From: Anaerolineales bacterium
GTDB taxonomy: Bacteria; Chloroflexota; Anaerolineae; Anaerolineales; UBA11579
Assembly: GCA_019454165.1 (NCBI GenBank)
Contig: CP075367.1
Coordinates: 1,342,805 to 1,406,804, forward strand
Direction: 5' to 3'
DNA length: 64,000 nt
Position numbers and translations under genes: made by a program. Positions 20,201-27,629 of the stretch are shown here, one piece after another; the stretch's first letter is position 1; each line of letters opens with the position of its first letter. A model generated the notes under the pieces. The model was not told the DNA's origin. It saw nothing but the letters and a program-made list of their open reading frames with translations, and did no database searches.

Positions 20201-20401
20201 GGCATACAGGTTGCCAAAGGCGGAGGACAGCGCCTCGCGCACCGCCAGCGGAGCGGTGCTCTCGCTGGCGATCAGGATCAGCTTGCGATACTGGCGCTCG
20301 GCCTCGAGCCGGTTGAGCTCATAGACGGCCGGGTCCAGCTGGGCTAATGTGCCGCGGAAAAGAAAATCTTTAGGGGACGATTTGGACTTTTTGGTCGGCA
20401 T
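17285..20401 (-). CDS. fused serine hydroxymethyltransferase - aminomethyltransferase (GlyA-GcvT)
   Basis: A 1038-residue fusion. Residues about 15-470 are a complete SHMT, which interconverts serine and glycine with tetrahydrofolate; the PLP lysine lies in TSTTHKTLNGPRG near residue 273. Residues about 645-1038 are a complete GcvT (T-protein), starting at VPFAGWDMPLRY, which moves the glycine-derived C1 unit to tetrahydrofolate. Between them (about 500-600) is a third segment with VHGPQAAALLNMAIASDI, similar to the GcvT stretch VSGPQAASFLDSVCGNDI. It is probably a degenerate GcvT domain. One-carbon units could pass between active sites. The gcvH and gcvP genes are not in this window. Confidence 0.92.
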   Translation of the reverse strand: MPTKKSKSSPKDFLFRGTLAQLDPAVYELNRLEAERQYRKLILIASESTAPLAVREALSSAFGNLYAEGYPDEASRWMSEDEILDHEARLAHYRRNSDPRYYKGVEYADAIEALARRRCAEAFAANGVTADQIYVNVQALSGGPANNAVYHALVKPGDTVMGMNLLHGGHLSHGAPVNRSGKYYNIVHYSVDPVTERIDYDQVEALAREHKPKMIIGGFSSYPWPADWARLRQIADAVGAHLLTDIAHVAGLVAAGVYPSPIGHAHVVTSTTHKTLNGPRGAIIMTTDKRLAELIDRAVFPGEQGGPHVNVFGGLALTFKIAQSKEFKQLQAQVIKNAVALSEQLQKRGFRIPFGGTQSHLTNVDCKVVTGPDGTTLSGDMAARILDIAGIVVNRNTIPGDRGAMNPSGLRLGTPWITQRGFKEKESRQLADIIADVLLACVPYRDRSETSLSQRAKVDFAVLEDAKLRVRVLAEKAGIDFKAAPSGYPHFYYIDDKPKAKGAWVGIEVHGPQAAALLNMAIASDIESADKGAAYLMHTPKGDVHGSIRALPSGGYLLGVKRAQFGLATAWLRALSDGYVTIDPADLQRKAPGPVAVRESKLKVAAPTGKAAPADKPFYFGIGKSKAKALPKFDWHEPAEAAIKRTGLYDAHVALGAKMVPFAGWDMPLRYSSVREEHAAVRTAAGLFDVTHMGVYDVSGPQAASFLDSVCGNDIASLPVGMSTYTHFMDADANVLDDLIVYRMAEQHYLVVVNAANDDKNWAWLTAVQAGAVLVDRQQPGALALGRGARLRNLRDASSGVDQRVDLALQGPKSRKVLLALGANAADKQTIRKLKRFGVAKVKLGGFDLILSRTGYTGEPVSFELFVHPDKAVALWDALLAAGAKHGLRPCGLAARDSLRIEAGLPLYGHELAGPLNLGVGHSGFRAFVKTYKPWFVGRDAFLEQEAERKREVARFRLPQGVRIAHQGDPVTDADGKRIGEVTSCSLDSEGTLTGQALVNKKFTKEGSKILVYQGMAGKEIAGASPTEALVVSRMLVR

Positions 20402-20504
20402 ATCTTCTTTTTATGGTCAGAGTGGGTCAGCGGAAGAATTGTATCAGTGCTTGACGAGGGGCTTCTAAGTGCGATAGGCTGGGTATGTATCAAGCGGAGG
20501 GCTC

Positions 20505-20969
20505 ATGGTCAGCAGTAAGGCAAAAACTGTCACAGAGTATCTAAAGGAGCTGCCAGAAGAACGGCGCAAGGCCATCAGCGCAGTGCGCAAGGTCATTCGG
20601 GAGAATCTGCCCAAAGGCTTTGAGGAAGGAATGACGTTCGGGATGATCACATACTACATTCCGCTCAAGGATTTCCCAGAAACCTACAACGGCCAGCCAT
20701 TGGGCATAGCGGCCTTGGCCTCTCAGAAGAATTACATGGCTGTTTATCTGAACAATATCTACAGCGAGCCTGCCACTACAAAATGGTTCATGAAACGCTA
20801 TGAGGCCACGGGTAAGCGGATGGACATAGGCAAATCCTGCGTGCGCTTCAGGAAATTGGAAGACTTGCCGCTGGACCTCATCGGGGAGGCCGTGGCAATG
20901 AATTCCAAGGAAAAGCTGCTTGAAATGTACGTGGATGCCCGCACATCTTCGGAGCGAGCCAAGAAGTAG
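20505..20969 (+). CDS. DUF1801 domain protein
   Basis: A 154-residue cytoplasmic protein of the DUF1801/YdhG type. The typical features are an N-terminal helix pair (TVTEYLKELPEERRKAISAV), then FGMITYYIP, and a later KSCVRFRKLEDLPLDLIGE segment. The biochemical role of the family is unknown. GGAGG lies before ATG 20505. A TTGACG/TAGGCT pair with an 18-bp spacer (20451-20480) could be its promoter, in the gap shared with the divergent glyA-gcvT fusion. Confidence 0.85.
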   Translation: MVSSKAKTVTEYLKELPEERRKAISAVRKVIRENLPKGFEEGMTFGMITYYIPLKDFPETYNGQPLGIAALASQKNYMAVYLNNIYSEPATTKWFMKRYEATGKRMDIGKSCVRFRKLEDLPLDLIGEAVAMNSKEKLLEMYVDARTSSERAKK

Positions 20970-21330
20970 CGAGGTAACTTCCGCTACAAGGCGAGAGTAT
21001 AGATAGCGCTCATTCGTTTTTTGTGATCTTTGTCTTTTGTGGCTAAAGGTTAAAAGAAAACGCCGGAGCAATCAGGGCGAGTCTTTTTGCCTAACCAGTT
21101 CGCCTCTGGCCGGGCTACTTCTTGACTTGCCTACCAGCTTCGCCTGTTCTGGTGACCGCACCGGCCACTCTGTCAAACGGCTGCGGCCCTTTTTCTGGCC
21201 GTCCCACCACCGTTAGTGTCGGCGATTTCGCTGGGAACTGCTCCGACGTTTCTTTGACCATAGAATACGGCAGGTGGCCAGGCGGGGCAGGTGTCGAATG
21301 TCCCGTGTTGGCAGGCTAAATGTCCCAGGG
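20970..21330. other. intergenic region without recognised gene
   Basis: About 360 bp with short open frames only. A 65-codon plus-strand frame at 21122-21319 has no Shine-Dalgarno and no recognisable motif. I see no RNA gene here. Confidence 0.5.
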
Positions 21331-21540
21331 CTATTCGTTGAGGGGGCGCTTGAGCACTACTGAGAACTCGCCGTTGAGCGAGCCGGAGCGGGTAACGAGT
21401 TGCCAGCCATCGGCGATCATCCCCTTGACGTACTGATAAGGGTCAGGGTTATGGGGGTCGGCCGGGGGCAGCAGTTCGCCATCCACTAGCTCAACCTCGC
21501 CGTGCGTGATCTTCAGTTCCAGATATTCCCACTTTTGCAT
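21331..21540 (-). CDS. small DUF4177-like protein
   Basis: A 69-residue protein starting KWEYLELKI. It has a central acidic/proline stretch, then YVKGMIADGWQLVTRSGS and a final FSVVLKRP strand. The pattern (KWEY...GWELV...) is like DUF4177, small proteins of unknown role. I chose ATG 21540 over 21627. A TATAAT hexamer on the minus strand at about 21562-21567 lies between the two, about 21 nt before the shorter start, which supports the shorter form. Confidence 0.65.
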   Translation of the reverse strand: MQKWEYLELKITHGEVELVDGELLPPADPHNPDPYQYVKGMIADGWQLVTRSGSLNGEFSVVLKRPLNE

Positions 21541-21625
21541 GGCGGCTTGCCCGTATTGGGGATTATACAATGAAGGCCACTTCGCGCTGCCCGGAGCGGC
21601 AGCGCACTTGTTCGGCTTCTGATGC

Positions 21626-21655
21626 AAAAACCCGGCGCATGTGCGCCGGGTTTTT
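21626..21655 (-). terminator. terminator downstream of tRNA-Val
   Basis: AAAAACCCGGCGCATGTGCG and its complement form a perfect stem with a T-tract, directly after the tRNA 3' end on the minus strand. Confidence 0.85.
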
Positions 21656-21657
21656 AG

Positions 21658-21731
21658 TGGGCGAGATAGGACTCGAACCTACGACATCTTCCTTGTAAGG
21701 GAAGCGCTCTAACCAACTGAGCTACTCGCCC
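21658..21731 (-). tRNA. tRNA-Val (anticodon UAC)
   Basis: A complete 74-nt cloverleaf on the minus strand: acceptor GGGCGAG/CTCGCCC, D loop with AGTTGGTTA, anticodon stem CTTCC/GGAAG with loop CTTACAA (TAC), and T loop TTCGAGT. CCA is not encoded. Confidence 0.97.
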
Positions 21732-21806
21732 ATGCCTTGCTAGCCTTGCAATGAAGGTTGCAGAATTGATTATATCTGCAAAAAACTTTGTGCTATAGTC
21801 TGCCCT

Positions 21807-22652
21807 ATGCCTTCCGGCACTTACGCTGACCGCATTCGGGAGGCGCGCCCGCGCCTCTCCAAGAGCTTCCAGCGGCTTGCAGATTATATATTAGATTCAT
21901 ACGTGCAGGCCGCCTTGCTCACCGCCTCAGAGCTTGCTCATGAAGTGGACGTGGATGCTGCCACCGTGGTGCGCTTTGCCCAGTCGCTGAACTACTCCGG
22001 CTTCCCAGCTTTACAGGACGAGATCAAAGCCCGCGTGCTGCAGGAGCTGCTGTTGCAGCAGAAGGTTGAGCCGAAGGCCGATAGCTTGCGCGGGCTGACC
22101 GACCGGGCCTACAAGGACCTGGCAGATGCGATCGAGCGTGCCCGCCGCCTGCTGGATGCCGCCCCGCTGGAGAGCCTGCTCACCGCGCTCGGCAAGGCCA
22201 AGCGCGTCTTCGTGCTCAGTGATGCGGCTGCCGCGCCCAGCGCCGGCGATCTGCTCAGCCATTTGCAATCCATTGGCTTGCTGGCCTACCGTCTGCCGCT
22301 TGAGGAGCAGGGGCTGGCGGCCGGGCTGGCGCTGGCCAACGAAGGCGATCTACTGATGGCGCTGGATGCGTACAACAGCACCCCGTTGCTGCCGCTGGCC
22401 GTGGCCCAAGCCAAGGCCAGCGGGCTGCACACCACCGCGGTGGTGGGCGGCGCATCCTATGATGCGGCCCGCAAAGCCGACGTGGTGCTGGAAGTGCCGC
22501 GCCAGGAAGACAGCCAGCAAGCCGTGAACTTTGTCATGGCCGCCCTGGTCAACGCGCTGGGCCAAGCGCTGCGCTGGCGCTTTGCCGAGCGCCACAAAGA
22601 GATGCAAACCAAGACCGACAAGCTATTGCGCCGTTTGGCGCGTGCAAACTAG
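21807..22652 (+). CDS. RpiR-family transcriptional regulator (HTH + SIS)
   Basis: A 281-residue regulator. The N-terminal RpiR helix-turn-helix covers about 10-75 (LTASELAHEVDVDAATVVRFAQSL), and a SIS sugar-phosphate-binding domain covers about 110-250. It probably responds to a phosphorylated sugar and controls nearby catabolism. The following FAH-family gene starts 9 bp downstream and is likely co-transcribed. A TATAGT hexamer at 21794-21799 ends 7 nt before the ATG and no Shine-Dalgarno is seen, so the mRNA may be leaderless. The SIS fold looks degenerate in places, so the ligand is open. Confidence 0.85.
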   Translation: MPSGTYADRIREARPRLSKSFQRLADYILDSYVQAALLTASELAHEVDVDAATVVRFAQSLNYSGFPALQDEIKARVLQELLLQQKVEPKADSLRGLTDRAYKDLADAIERARRLLDAAPLESLLTALGKAKRVFVLSDAAAAPSAGDLLSHLQSIGLLAYRLPLEEQGLAAGLALANEGDLLMALDAYNSTPLLPLAVAQAKASGLHTTAVVGGASYDAARKADVVLEVPRQEDSQQAVNFVMAALVNALGQALRWRFAERHKEMQTKTDKLLRRLARAN

Positions 22653-22661
22653 AGGAGAGCA

Positions 22662-23429
22662 ATGCGCATTATTCGATACCTGCAAGATGGGGAAGCTCGC
22701 TATGGCTGGGTGCTGGGCGACAAGGCCGGCACGATCCAGGGTGACCCGTATGGCGCGTTCCAACGCGGCGAGGCCACCATCCCACTGGCTGAGCTGACCC
22801 TGCTGCCGCCCGCACAGCCCAGCAAGATCATCTGTGTTGGCCGCAATTATGCAGACCATGCCAAGGAGTTGGGCAACGAGGTGCCCGAGGTGCCGATGCT
22901 GTTCCTCAAGCCGCCCTCATCGCTCATTGCCCACGGCGAGACCATCATTCTGCCGCCGCAGACCCAGCAGCCCGAGCACGAAGCCGAGCTCGCCCTGGTG
23001 ATCGGCAAGCGCGGCCGCTGGATCGAGCCGGACGCGGTGGGCGAGCACATCCTGGGCTATACGATCGCCAATGACATTACGGCGCGGGATCTGCAGAAGC
23101 GTGACGGCCAATGGACGCGTGGCAAGGGTTTTGACACCTTCTGCCCCTTTGGCCCCTGGATCGAAACTGATTTTGACCCGGCGGATGCGGTGGTGACCTG
23201 CACCGTGAATGGGGAGCTGCGCCAGATGGGCTCCACGCGGGACATGATCTTCTCTGTGCGCCAACTGCTGGCCTATATCTCGTCCGTGATGACGCTCGAA
23301 CCCGGTGATCTTGTGCTCACCGGGACCCCAGCCGGCGTTGGCCCGCTCAAGGATGGCGACGAAGTCGTCACCAGTATCGAAGGGCTGGGTGAGCTGCGCA
23401 ACCGCGTAGCGGCCGAGCCGGTACGCTAG
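22662..23429 (+). CDS. fumarylacetoacetate hydrolase (FAH) family protein
   Basis: A 255-residue FAH-fold enzyme. Key segments are IICVGRNYADHAKE, PMLFLKPPSSL, the metal-binding HEAELALVIGK, GYTIANDITARDLQ, GKGFDTFCPFGPW and LTGTPAGVGPL. The family includes acylpyruvate hydrolases, oxaloacetate decarboxylases and 2-hydroxyhepta-2,4-diene-1,7-dioate isomerases, and the substrate cannot be told apart here. AGGAGAG precedes the ATG. It follows the RpiR regulator by 9 bp and ends at a strong terminator, so the two form a bicistronic unit. Confidence 0.92.
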   Translation: MRIIRYLQDGEARYGWVLGDKAGTIQGDPYGAFQRGEATIPLAELTLLPPAQPSKIICVGRNYADHAKELGNEVPEVPMLFLKPPSSLIAHGETIILPPQTQQPEHEAELALVIGKRGRWIEPDAVGEHILGYTIANDITARDLQKRDGQWTRGKGFDTFCPFGPWIETDFDPADAVVTCTVNGELRQMGSTRDMIFSVRQLLAYISSVMTLEPGDLVLTGTPAGVGPLKDGDEVVTSIEGLGELRNRVAAEPVR

Positions 23430-23440
23430 GCGAAACCAAC

Positions 23441-23473
23441 AAAAAAGACGGCCCAACGGGCCGTCTTTTTTTT
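23441..23473 (+). terminator. terminator after the RpiR-FAH unit
   Basis: Stem AAAAGACGGCCC with its complement, loop AAC, then a run of eight T. The A-tract before the stem lets it also serve the convergent small gene. Confidence 0.9.
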
Positions 23474-23490
23474 GGTTGGTTCTTCTGTGC

Positions 23491-23661
23491 TTAGAAGCCC
23501 TTGACAGCGTTGCCAGCGGCCAGAAGCGCCCAGCCAGCGACAGCCAGCCAGGTGGCGTAAGGAGCGGCGAAGGCCAGAATGCCCAGCGCGCCCAGCAAAG
23601 CAACAACAGCGAGGACGAGTGCAGCCCAGAATACCCATTGCTTGGGAGGAGTGAGTCTCAT
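23491..23661 (-). CDS. small two-helix membrane protein (56 aa)
   Basis: A short gene with an excellent Shine-Dalgarno (AAAGGAGG) before ATG 23661. The product begins MRLTPPKQWVFWAALVLAVV and has two hydrophobic segments (about 10-30 and 35-50), separated by a turn (FAAPYAT), and ends NAVKGF. It is encoded on the minus strand and converges on the terminator of the FAH gene. No family is recognised. The good start signals and the hydrophobic pattern make it a real gene in my view. Confidence 0.7.
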   Translation of the reverse strand: MRLTPPKQWVFWAALVLAVVALLGALGILAFAAPYATWLAVAGWALLAAGNAVKGF

Positions 23662-23730
23662 AATTAAAATTTGCCTCCTTTCCGTAGTCTCTGCACAAAA
23701 ATGAGCAGGTGATTAATGCTACTATAAATA

Positions 23731-23764
23731 AAAAGACCGGACAAGTGATTGTCCGGTCTTTTTT
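23731..23764 (-). terminator. terminator after the DUF1508 gene
   Basis: Stem AAGACCGGACA with a short loop and flanking A/T runs, directly downstream of the minus-strand gene at 23782-24117. Confidence 0.85.
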
Positions 23765-23781
23765 CTTGTGCAGATGCGGCG

Positions 23782-24117
23782 CTAGCTCTTGTCTTCGACG
23801 GTTGCACCGCCAGCTACGCGCTTGACGGCATCCATGCCGCCCTTGCACTTGGCCGGTGAAGAGTACATCTCGCTGGTACCAATGACACGGTTGTTCGCGG
23901 CGCGCAGGTTGAAGTAGCTCTGGCCGTTCTTGGCTTTCTTCTCAACATAGTTGGCCATCTTGCCAGCATGTTTCTTCACAGACTTGATGCCGCGCTTGGC
24001 GCTGTCTTTGGTGTTGTAACGTTCGCTGTGCAGGATGGGCTCGCCATTGGTGCTGATCAGGTTGAAGCGGTATCCGCCTTTACCCTTCTCGATCACAAAC
24101 TTTGCTTTTGCTGCCAT
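23782..24117 (-). CDS. YegP-like protein with two DUF1508 repeats
   Basis: A 110-residue basic protein made of two tandem DUF1508 units: about 1-53 (KFVIEKGKGGYRFNLISTNGE) and about 54-110 (KKAKNGQSYFNLRAANNRVI). Each has the YRFNL/YFNLRA strand followed by a helix. The family role is unknown. A GGAGGAG Shine-Dalgarno lies before ATG 24117. The gene stands alone between two terminators. Confidence 0.9.
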   Translation of the reverse strand: MAAKAKFVIEKGKGGYRFNLISTNGEPILHSERYNTKDSAKRGIKSVKKHAGKMANYVEKKAKNGQSYFNLRAANNRVIGTSEMYSSPAKCKGGMDAVKRVAGGATVEDKS

Positions 24118-24204
24118 AACTCAACTCCTCCAACGTGCTTGGATTTCTGTATGAGCATTGTGCGCCCACTTGGCGTCATTGTACAATGCTGCCGCTTTAA
24201 AATA

Positions 24205-24236
24205 AAGAGGCATCTGCGTATACGCAGATGCCTCTT
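24205..24236 (-). terminator. terminator (perfect palindrome)
   Basis: AAGAGGCATCTGCGTA and its exact complement form a 32-bp palindrome downstream of the minus-strand lipoprotein gene. Confidence 0.8.
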
Positions 24237-24254
24237 GTTGTCCAAGGGTGGTTG

Positions 24255-25427
24255 CTAGTTGATGATGCGAGGCACGAACCAGAAGCCGTTGGCCTGCGCA
24301 TAGTCAGTGTTGTTGGGCTTCACGGTCAGCACAAAACGTACCGTCTTGCCAGCCAGGCTCGAGAGGTCAACGTTGACATCCTTGGCCAAGCCCTCAAGCT
24401 TCTCGTTCCAGGTGCCGAGCACGGTTTCCGTACCGTTCAGGATATAGCTGAAGGTGAACTGCAGATGGCAGTTGGGGTTGTTCTTCAAGCAGCCAACCTG
24501 GGTGCGGAAGCGGTCGCCGTTTTGCACGGTGAACTCTGGGTATACGCCGCGAATGAAACCATTGCTGGCATGGTTGGGGCGAGGCCAGATGGCCGGCTCG
24601 TCCTCATCCCGCGTTTCCAACTGCGGGTTCTGCAGCACCAGTACGAAGCCTTGCGTACCGGAGTTGGCGCCGGGGCAGGGCAGGCTGCCGGCTTCATTGC
24701 TGGACCAGCTGGCCGAGCAGTAGTTGGCGGCAAAGTCGTAGCGGATGCCGCTGCTGGGCACACCAACGCGGATCAGCGCAAAGAAGGGCACGCCGACGCT
24801 ATTAGCATGGCCGTTCACGCCGAAGGTGTAGCCATTGGGGGCCTTGATCATCCAGCTGCTCTTGAAGGTGCCGTCACTGTTGGGGGCGGTCATGGGGATG
24901 GAGATCTCCACCGTCTCGCCCGGGTTGACGTGCTTGGGAATGTCATACACGCTGCTGCCAGCCAGATTGGTGCCAGACTGGTACACAATGTCAAAGTCTG
25001 ACGACCAGGCGCAAGTGCCGTTGTTGCGGATGCGCCAGGTTTTGGTGAAGGTATTGCCCTTGCTCATCTGGGTGTTGTCAGGCACGGTCACATCAGCCAC
25101 AAAGTAGGCCTGGTAACAACCCACGGCTGGCACCGCTGTGGGCGGCTTGGTGGTGGGTGCTGAGGTGTTGGTGGGAACGGGCACATTGGGGGTGTTGGTG
25201 GGGGTGGCCGTGACCACAAAAGGCGTCTGGGTAGGTGCGGGCGTGTTGGTGGCCGCGGCGGGCTGCTGGCCCTGCGCCACCAGGGTGCCGGCTACCTGGG
25301 TGTACAGGGCATTAAGATCCAGCGTGGGGGCGTGGCTCTCAGGCGAGGGGGCGCGGCAGGCGGCCAGCAGCAAGCCGGCCGCGAACAGAGCACCCAGGAT
25401 ACGGAAACGGGTAACGGTTTTGATCAT
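24255..25427 (-). CDS. lipoprotein with Nbr1 (FW)-type Ig-like domain
   Basis: A 390-residue predicted lipoprotein; the signal ends in LLLAAC. The mature N-terminus has LDLNALYTQVAGTL, close to the motif in the lipoprotein at 13685-14518. A T/P-rich linker (about 45-95) follows. Residues about 100-205 form an Nbr1/FW Ig-like domain (KTWRIRNNGTCAWSSDFDIVY, then NPGETVEISIPMTAP). A second beta domain of about 180 residues has several Cys and may be carbohydrate-binding-like, but I cannot place it. It should sit on the outer surface. AGGGAG precedes ATG 25427. Confidence 0.8.
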   Translation of the reverse strand: MIKTVTRFRILGALFAAGLLLAACRAPSPESHAPTLDLNALYTQVAGTLVAQGQQPAAATNTPAPTQTPFVVTATPTNTPNVPVPTNTSAPTTKPPTAVPAVGCYQAYFVADVTVPDNTQMSKGNTFTKTWRIRNNGTCAWSSDFDIVYQSGTNLAGSSVYDIPKHVNPGETVEISIPMTAPNSDGTFKSSWMIKAPNGYTFGVNGHANSVGVPFFALIRVGVPSSGIRYDFAANYCSASWSSNEAGSLPCPGANSGTQGFVLVLQNPQLETRDEDEPAIWPRPNHASNGFIRGVYPEFTVQNGDRFRTQVGCLKNNPNCHLQFTFSYILNGTETVLGTWNEKLEGLAKDVNVDLSSLAGKTVRFVLTVKPNNTDYAQANGFWFVPRIIN

Positions 25428-25558
25428 AGCGGTTCTCCCTAGATAGATGACGCGCTAGAGTGATTTTAGCACTCCTGGCGCCTGGTGATATAACGATAGT
25501 TAGGGGCAAAAAGTTCCTGCGCGGCAGCCAGCCGCAGCACAACTCCAGGTAAATCGGG

Positions 25559-25786
<228 letters not shown>

Positions 25787-25839
25787 AACAGGGCGAGATT
25801 ATACCTGAAAGCTACGAACGCGCGTGTGATCGATCGCGC

Positions 25840-26196
25840 TTAGAAGATGCCCCAGTCTGCGCCGGCGCCTTCTTCCATATAGGTGAGATCCCACAGCTCC
25901 GTGCCCATCATGATGGTGGTGTCGCGCTGCAGGGCATCGGCGGCTTTCTTGCGGGTCATCTCCAGCAGGGCGGGGGCGTAAGGGCAGAAGGGCGTGGTCA
26001 TGATCATGGTGACCTTGCCCTGGTTATCCTCAAGGGCGACGTTGCGCACCAGGCCAAGCTCGATCACGTTGAGGCCGATCTCAGGGTCAACCACTTCGCG
26101 CAGGGCAGCTTCCACCGCCGGCACGAGGTCGGGATTGGTGCTTTCAATCTCCCAGATGGCTTGCTTGGCGGGGTCTTGTGAGGCTACGGGACTCAT
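25840..26196 (-). CDS. sufT: SufT/MIP18-family Fe-S maturation protein
   Basis: A 118-residue DUF59/MIP18 protein. The family core is present: VDPEIGLNVIELGLVRNV, then MTTPFCPYAPAL with the conserved Cys, and a C-terminal acidic stretch. Members take part in Fe-S cluster maturation or transfer. It starts 14 bp after the sufR stop on the same strand and has AGGAG before its ATG, so it belongs to the sufR transcript and through it to the suf regulon. Confidence 0.88.
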   Translation of the reverse strand: MSPVASQDPAKQAIWEIESTNPDLVPAVEAALREVVDPEIGLNVIELGLVRNVALEDNQGKVTMIMTTPFCPYAPALLEMTRKKAADALQRDTTIMMGTELWDLTYMEEGAGADWGIF

Positions 26197-26210
26197 ATCA
26201 GGTGTGGCTC

Positions 26211-26852
26211 CTAATTGGTGATGGCCTGCTTGATGGCGGCCATCGGGATGGTGTAGGTACAGTGGCTGTCTCCGCTGAGCAGGCAGCTGGTGCGCTGCGG
26301 GTCTGCGGAGAGCGCCTTGGCGATCAGGGCTTTGTCGATGCTACAGACCTCGCCGTGGGTTTGGCCCACATAGAAGTAGGGGCAGCTGGTTTCCTTGATG
26401 ATGAGCTCGTGCTCGTTGCGCTGCACCTGGACGCTGAAGCCCTCTTTGGTGAGCCAGTTCTTGAGCAGCTTGAGGCGCTCGTCGAGGCTCATGTGCTCCA
26501 GGTCGCCAGCGGCGGCCAGGTCATCGGCGGCGGAGGCGCCCATGCCGGCCAGCAGGCTGTCGAACTGCTCGGCGGGCAGGTGTTCCTTCAGCTCGTCGAG
26601 CAGGCGGTTGGTGAAACGGATGGTGCGGCCGGGGAAGTGCTCCATGCCGGCTTCGGTGAGGTAATAGACGCGGCGTGGGCGGCCGACCCCGTGGCGCTCC
26701 TCGGCCGAGGAGACCAGGCCCTCATTCTCAAGGCGCGCGATGTGGTGGCGCACGGAGATGGGGCTGATCTTGACGGCTTTGGCAAGCTCATTGATCGTGC
26801 TGCGCTGGTGGTTTAGCAGGTATTTGAGGACTGCGTTACGTGTGCTGCCCAT
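26211..26852 (-). CDS. sufR: SufR-like Fe-S-sensing transcriptional regulator
   Basis: A 213-residue regulator. Residues about 1-75 form a winged helix of the DeoR/ArsR type (STINELAKAVKISPISVRHH) with a GRPRRVYYLT wing. The C-terminal part carries four Cys: one in SCPYFY, one in GEVCS, one in RTSC and one in SHC, with spacing C-X12-C-X19-C-X7-C. These fit ligands of the Fe-S cluster that SufR uses to sense cluster supply and repress suf genes. The spacing differs somewhat from cyanobacterial SufR as I recall it. It is co-transcribed with sufT, and its promoter shares an operator-like element with sufC. Confidence 0.85.
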   Translation of the reverse strand: MGSTRNAVLKYLLNHQRSTINELAKAVKISPISVRHHIARLENEGLVSSAEERHGVGRPRRVYYLTEAGMEHFPGRTIRFTNRLLDELKEHLPAEQFDSLLAGMGASAADDLAAAGDLEHMSLDERLKLLKNWLTKEGFSVQVQRNEHELIIKETSCPYFYVGQTHGEVCSIDKALIAKALSADPQRTSCLLSGDSHCTYTIPMAAIKQAITN

Positions 26853-26866
26853 GGCTACTTAGGGGC

Positions 26867-26920
26867 AGTATATCACCCGCATATCGCGCCGTCAATATTT
26901 TAGATTTTCCTCATAAAAAT
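26867..26920 (-). promoter_or_regulatory. sufR promoter with operator-like element
   Basis: On the minus strand TTGACG (26890-26895), 17 bp, TATACT (26867-26872). The -35 box overlaps an element at 26893-26917 that is identical over 25 bp, on the plus strand, to 29587-29611 upstream of sufC. It is a likely SufR site for autoregulation. Confidence 0.7.
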
Positions 26921-26982
26921 CAGGGCGAGTGAGGGATGAGGATTGACGGCCTGCTTCCGGTTCACTACTCACTGTTCACTTA

Positions 26983-27462
26983 TTACTTCTGCAAAACGCA
27001 CAAGGCCTGGCGGATCTCGCCGAGGTGGTAGGCGGAGTGGATGATGACGGTGAGGGCGCCGCCGATGGTGTCTTGGTTCCACATGGGGTTGTTGGCGAAG
27101 AGGTTCTTCATGCGCTCGTAGGTGCTGCGCAGCTTGGCCTTGGAGGCTTCCCATTCCTCCGGCGTGACCTTCTCGACGGTGCGCCAGATGTTGCCCCAGT
27201 CTGGCGGGGTGTCGTCGCCCTGCAGGGCATAGCGCTCGAAGGATTCGATGTAGAAGACGACATGCTCGACCTGGGCGGCCAGCGAGGCACACTTGCCGCC
27301 GACAGGGATGGAGGCTTCTTCAGCCGAGACGGTGTCGAGGGTGGCGAGCAGGGAGCTGTTCTTGTCGAGGTAGATGTTTTGGGTGGTGTTGAAGGTCTCT
27401 TCCAGCAGTTGGACGAGCATGTTGCTTACTTCCTGGGCCTGGATCTCGATCGTGGCGTTCAT
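26983..27462 (-). CDS. DinB/YfiT-family protein
   Basis: A 159-residue four-helix-bundle protein of the DinB superfamily. Candidate metal ligands are His in QVEHVVFYIESF and the pair in IIHSAYHLGEIRQAL, which matches the HxxxH end helix of the family. Members are metal-dependent hydrolases or thiol transferases such as bacillithiol transferases; the substrate is unknown. ACGGAGG before ATG 27462 supports the start. A family-B repeat begins just beyond the stop codon. Confidence 0.85.
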   Translation of the reverse strand: MNATIEIQAQEVSNMLVQLLEETFNTTQNIYLDKNSSLLATLDTVSAEEASIPVGGKCASLAAQVEHVVFYIESFERYALQGDDTPPDWGNIWRTVEKVTPEEWEASKAKLRSTYERMKNLFANNPMWNQDTIGGALTVIIHSAYHLGEIRQALCVLQK

Positions 27463-27629
27463 AGTTCCTCCGTAAAAGTATTAATCATCATCATAGGTGT
27501 TTTGGGGAGTGGGGGGAGTGGGTGTTAATAGTTAAAACTTTTTTCCTTTGCTATGGTGATGATTTAACCGCAGTTTTGCAGATATGGGTGGATCGGAGGT
27601 GTTTGTCAAGGCGTTGGGGGATGCAAATG

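Noticed and set aside
20402..20504. Glycine riboswitch upstream of the GlyA-GcvT fusion
   Set aside because: The gap is only about 100 bp and shows no glycine-aptamer core; a normal Shine-Dalgarno-led start is present.
21122..21319. A 65-codon plus-strand ORF in the DUF1801 - tRNA gap
   Set aside because: No ribosome-binding site, odd composition and no motif; not enough to call a gene.
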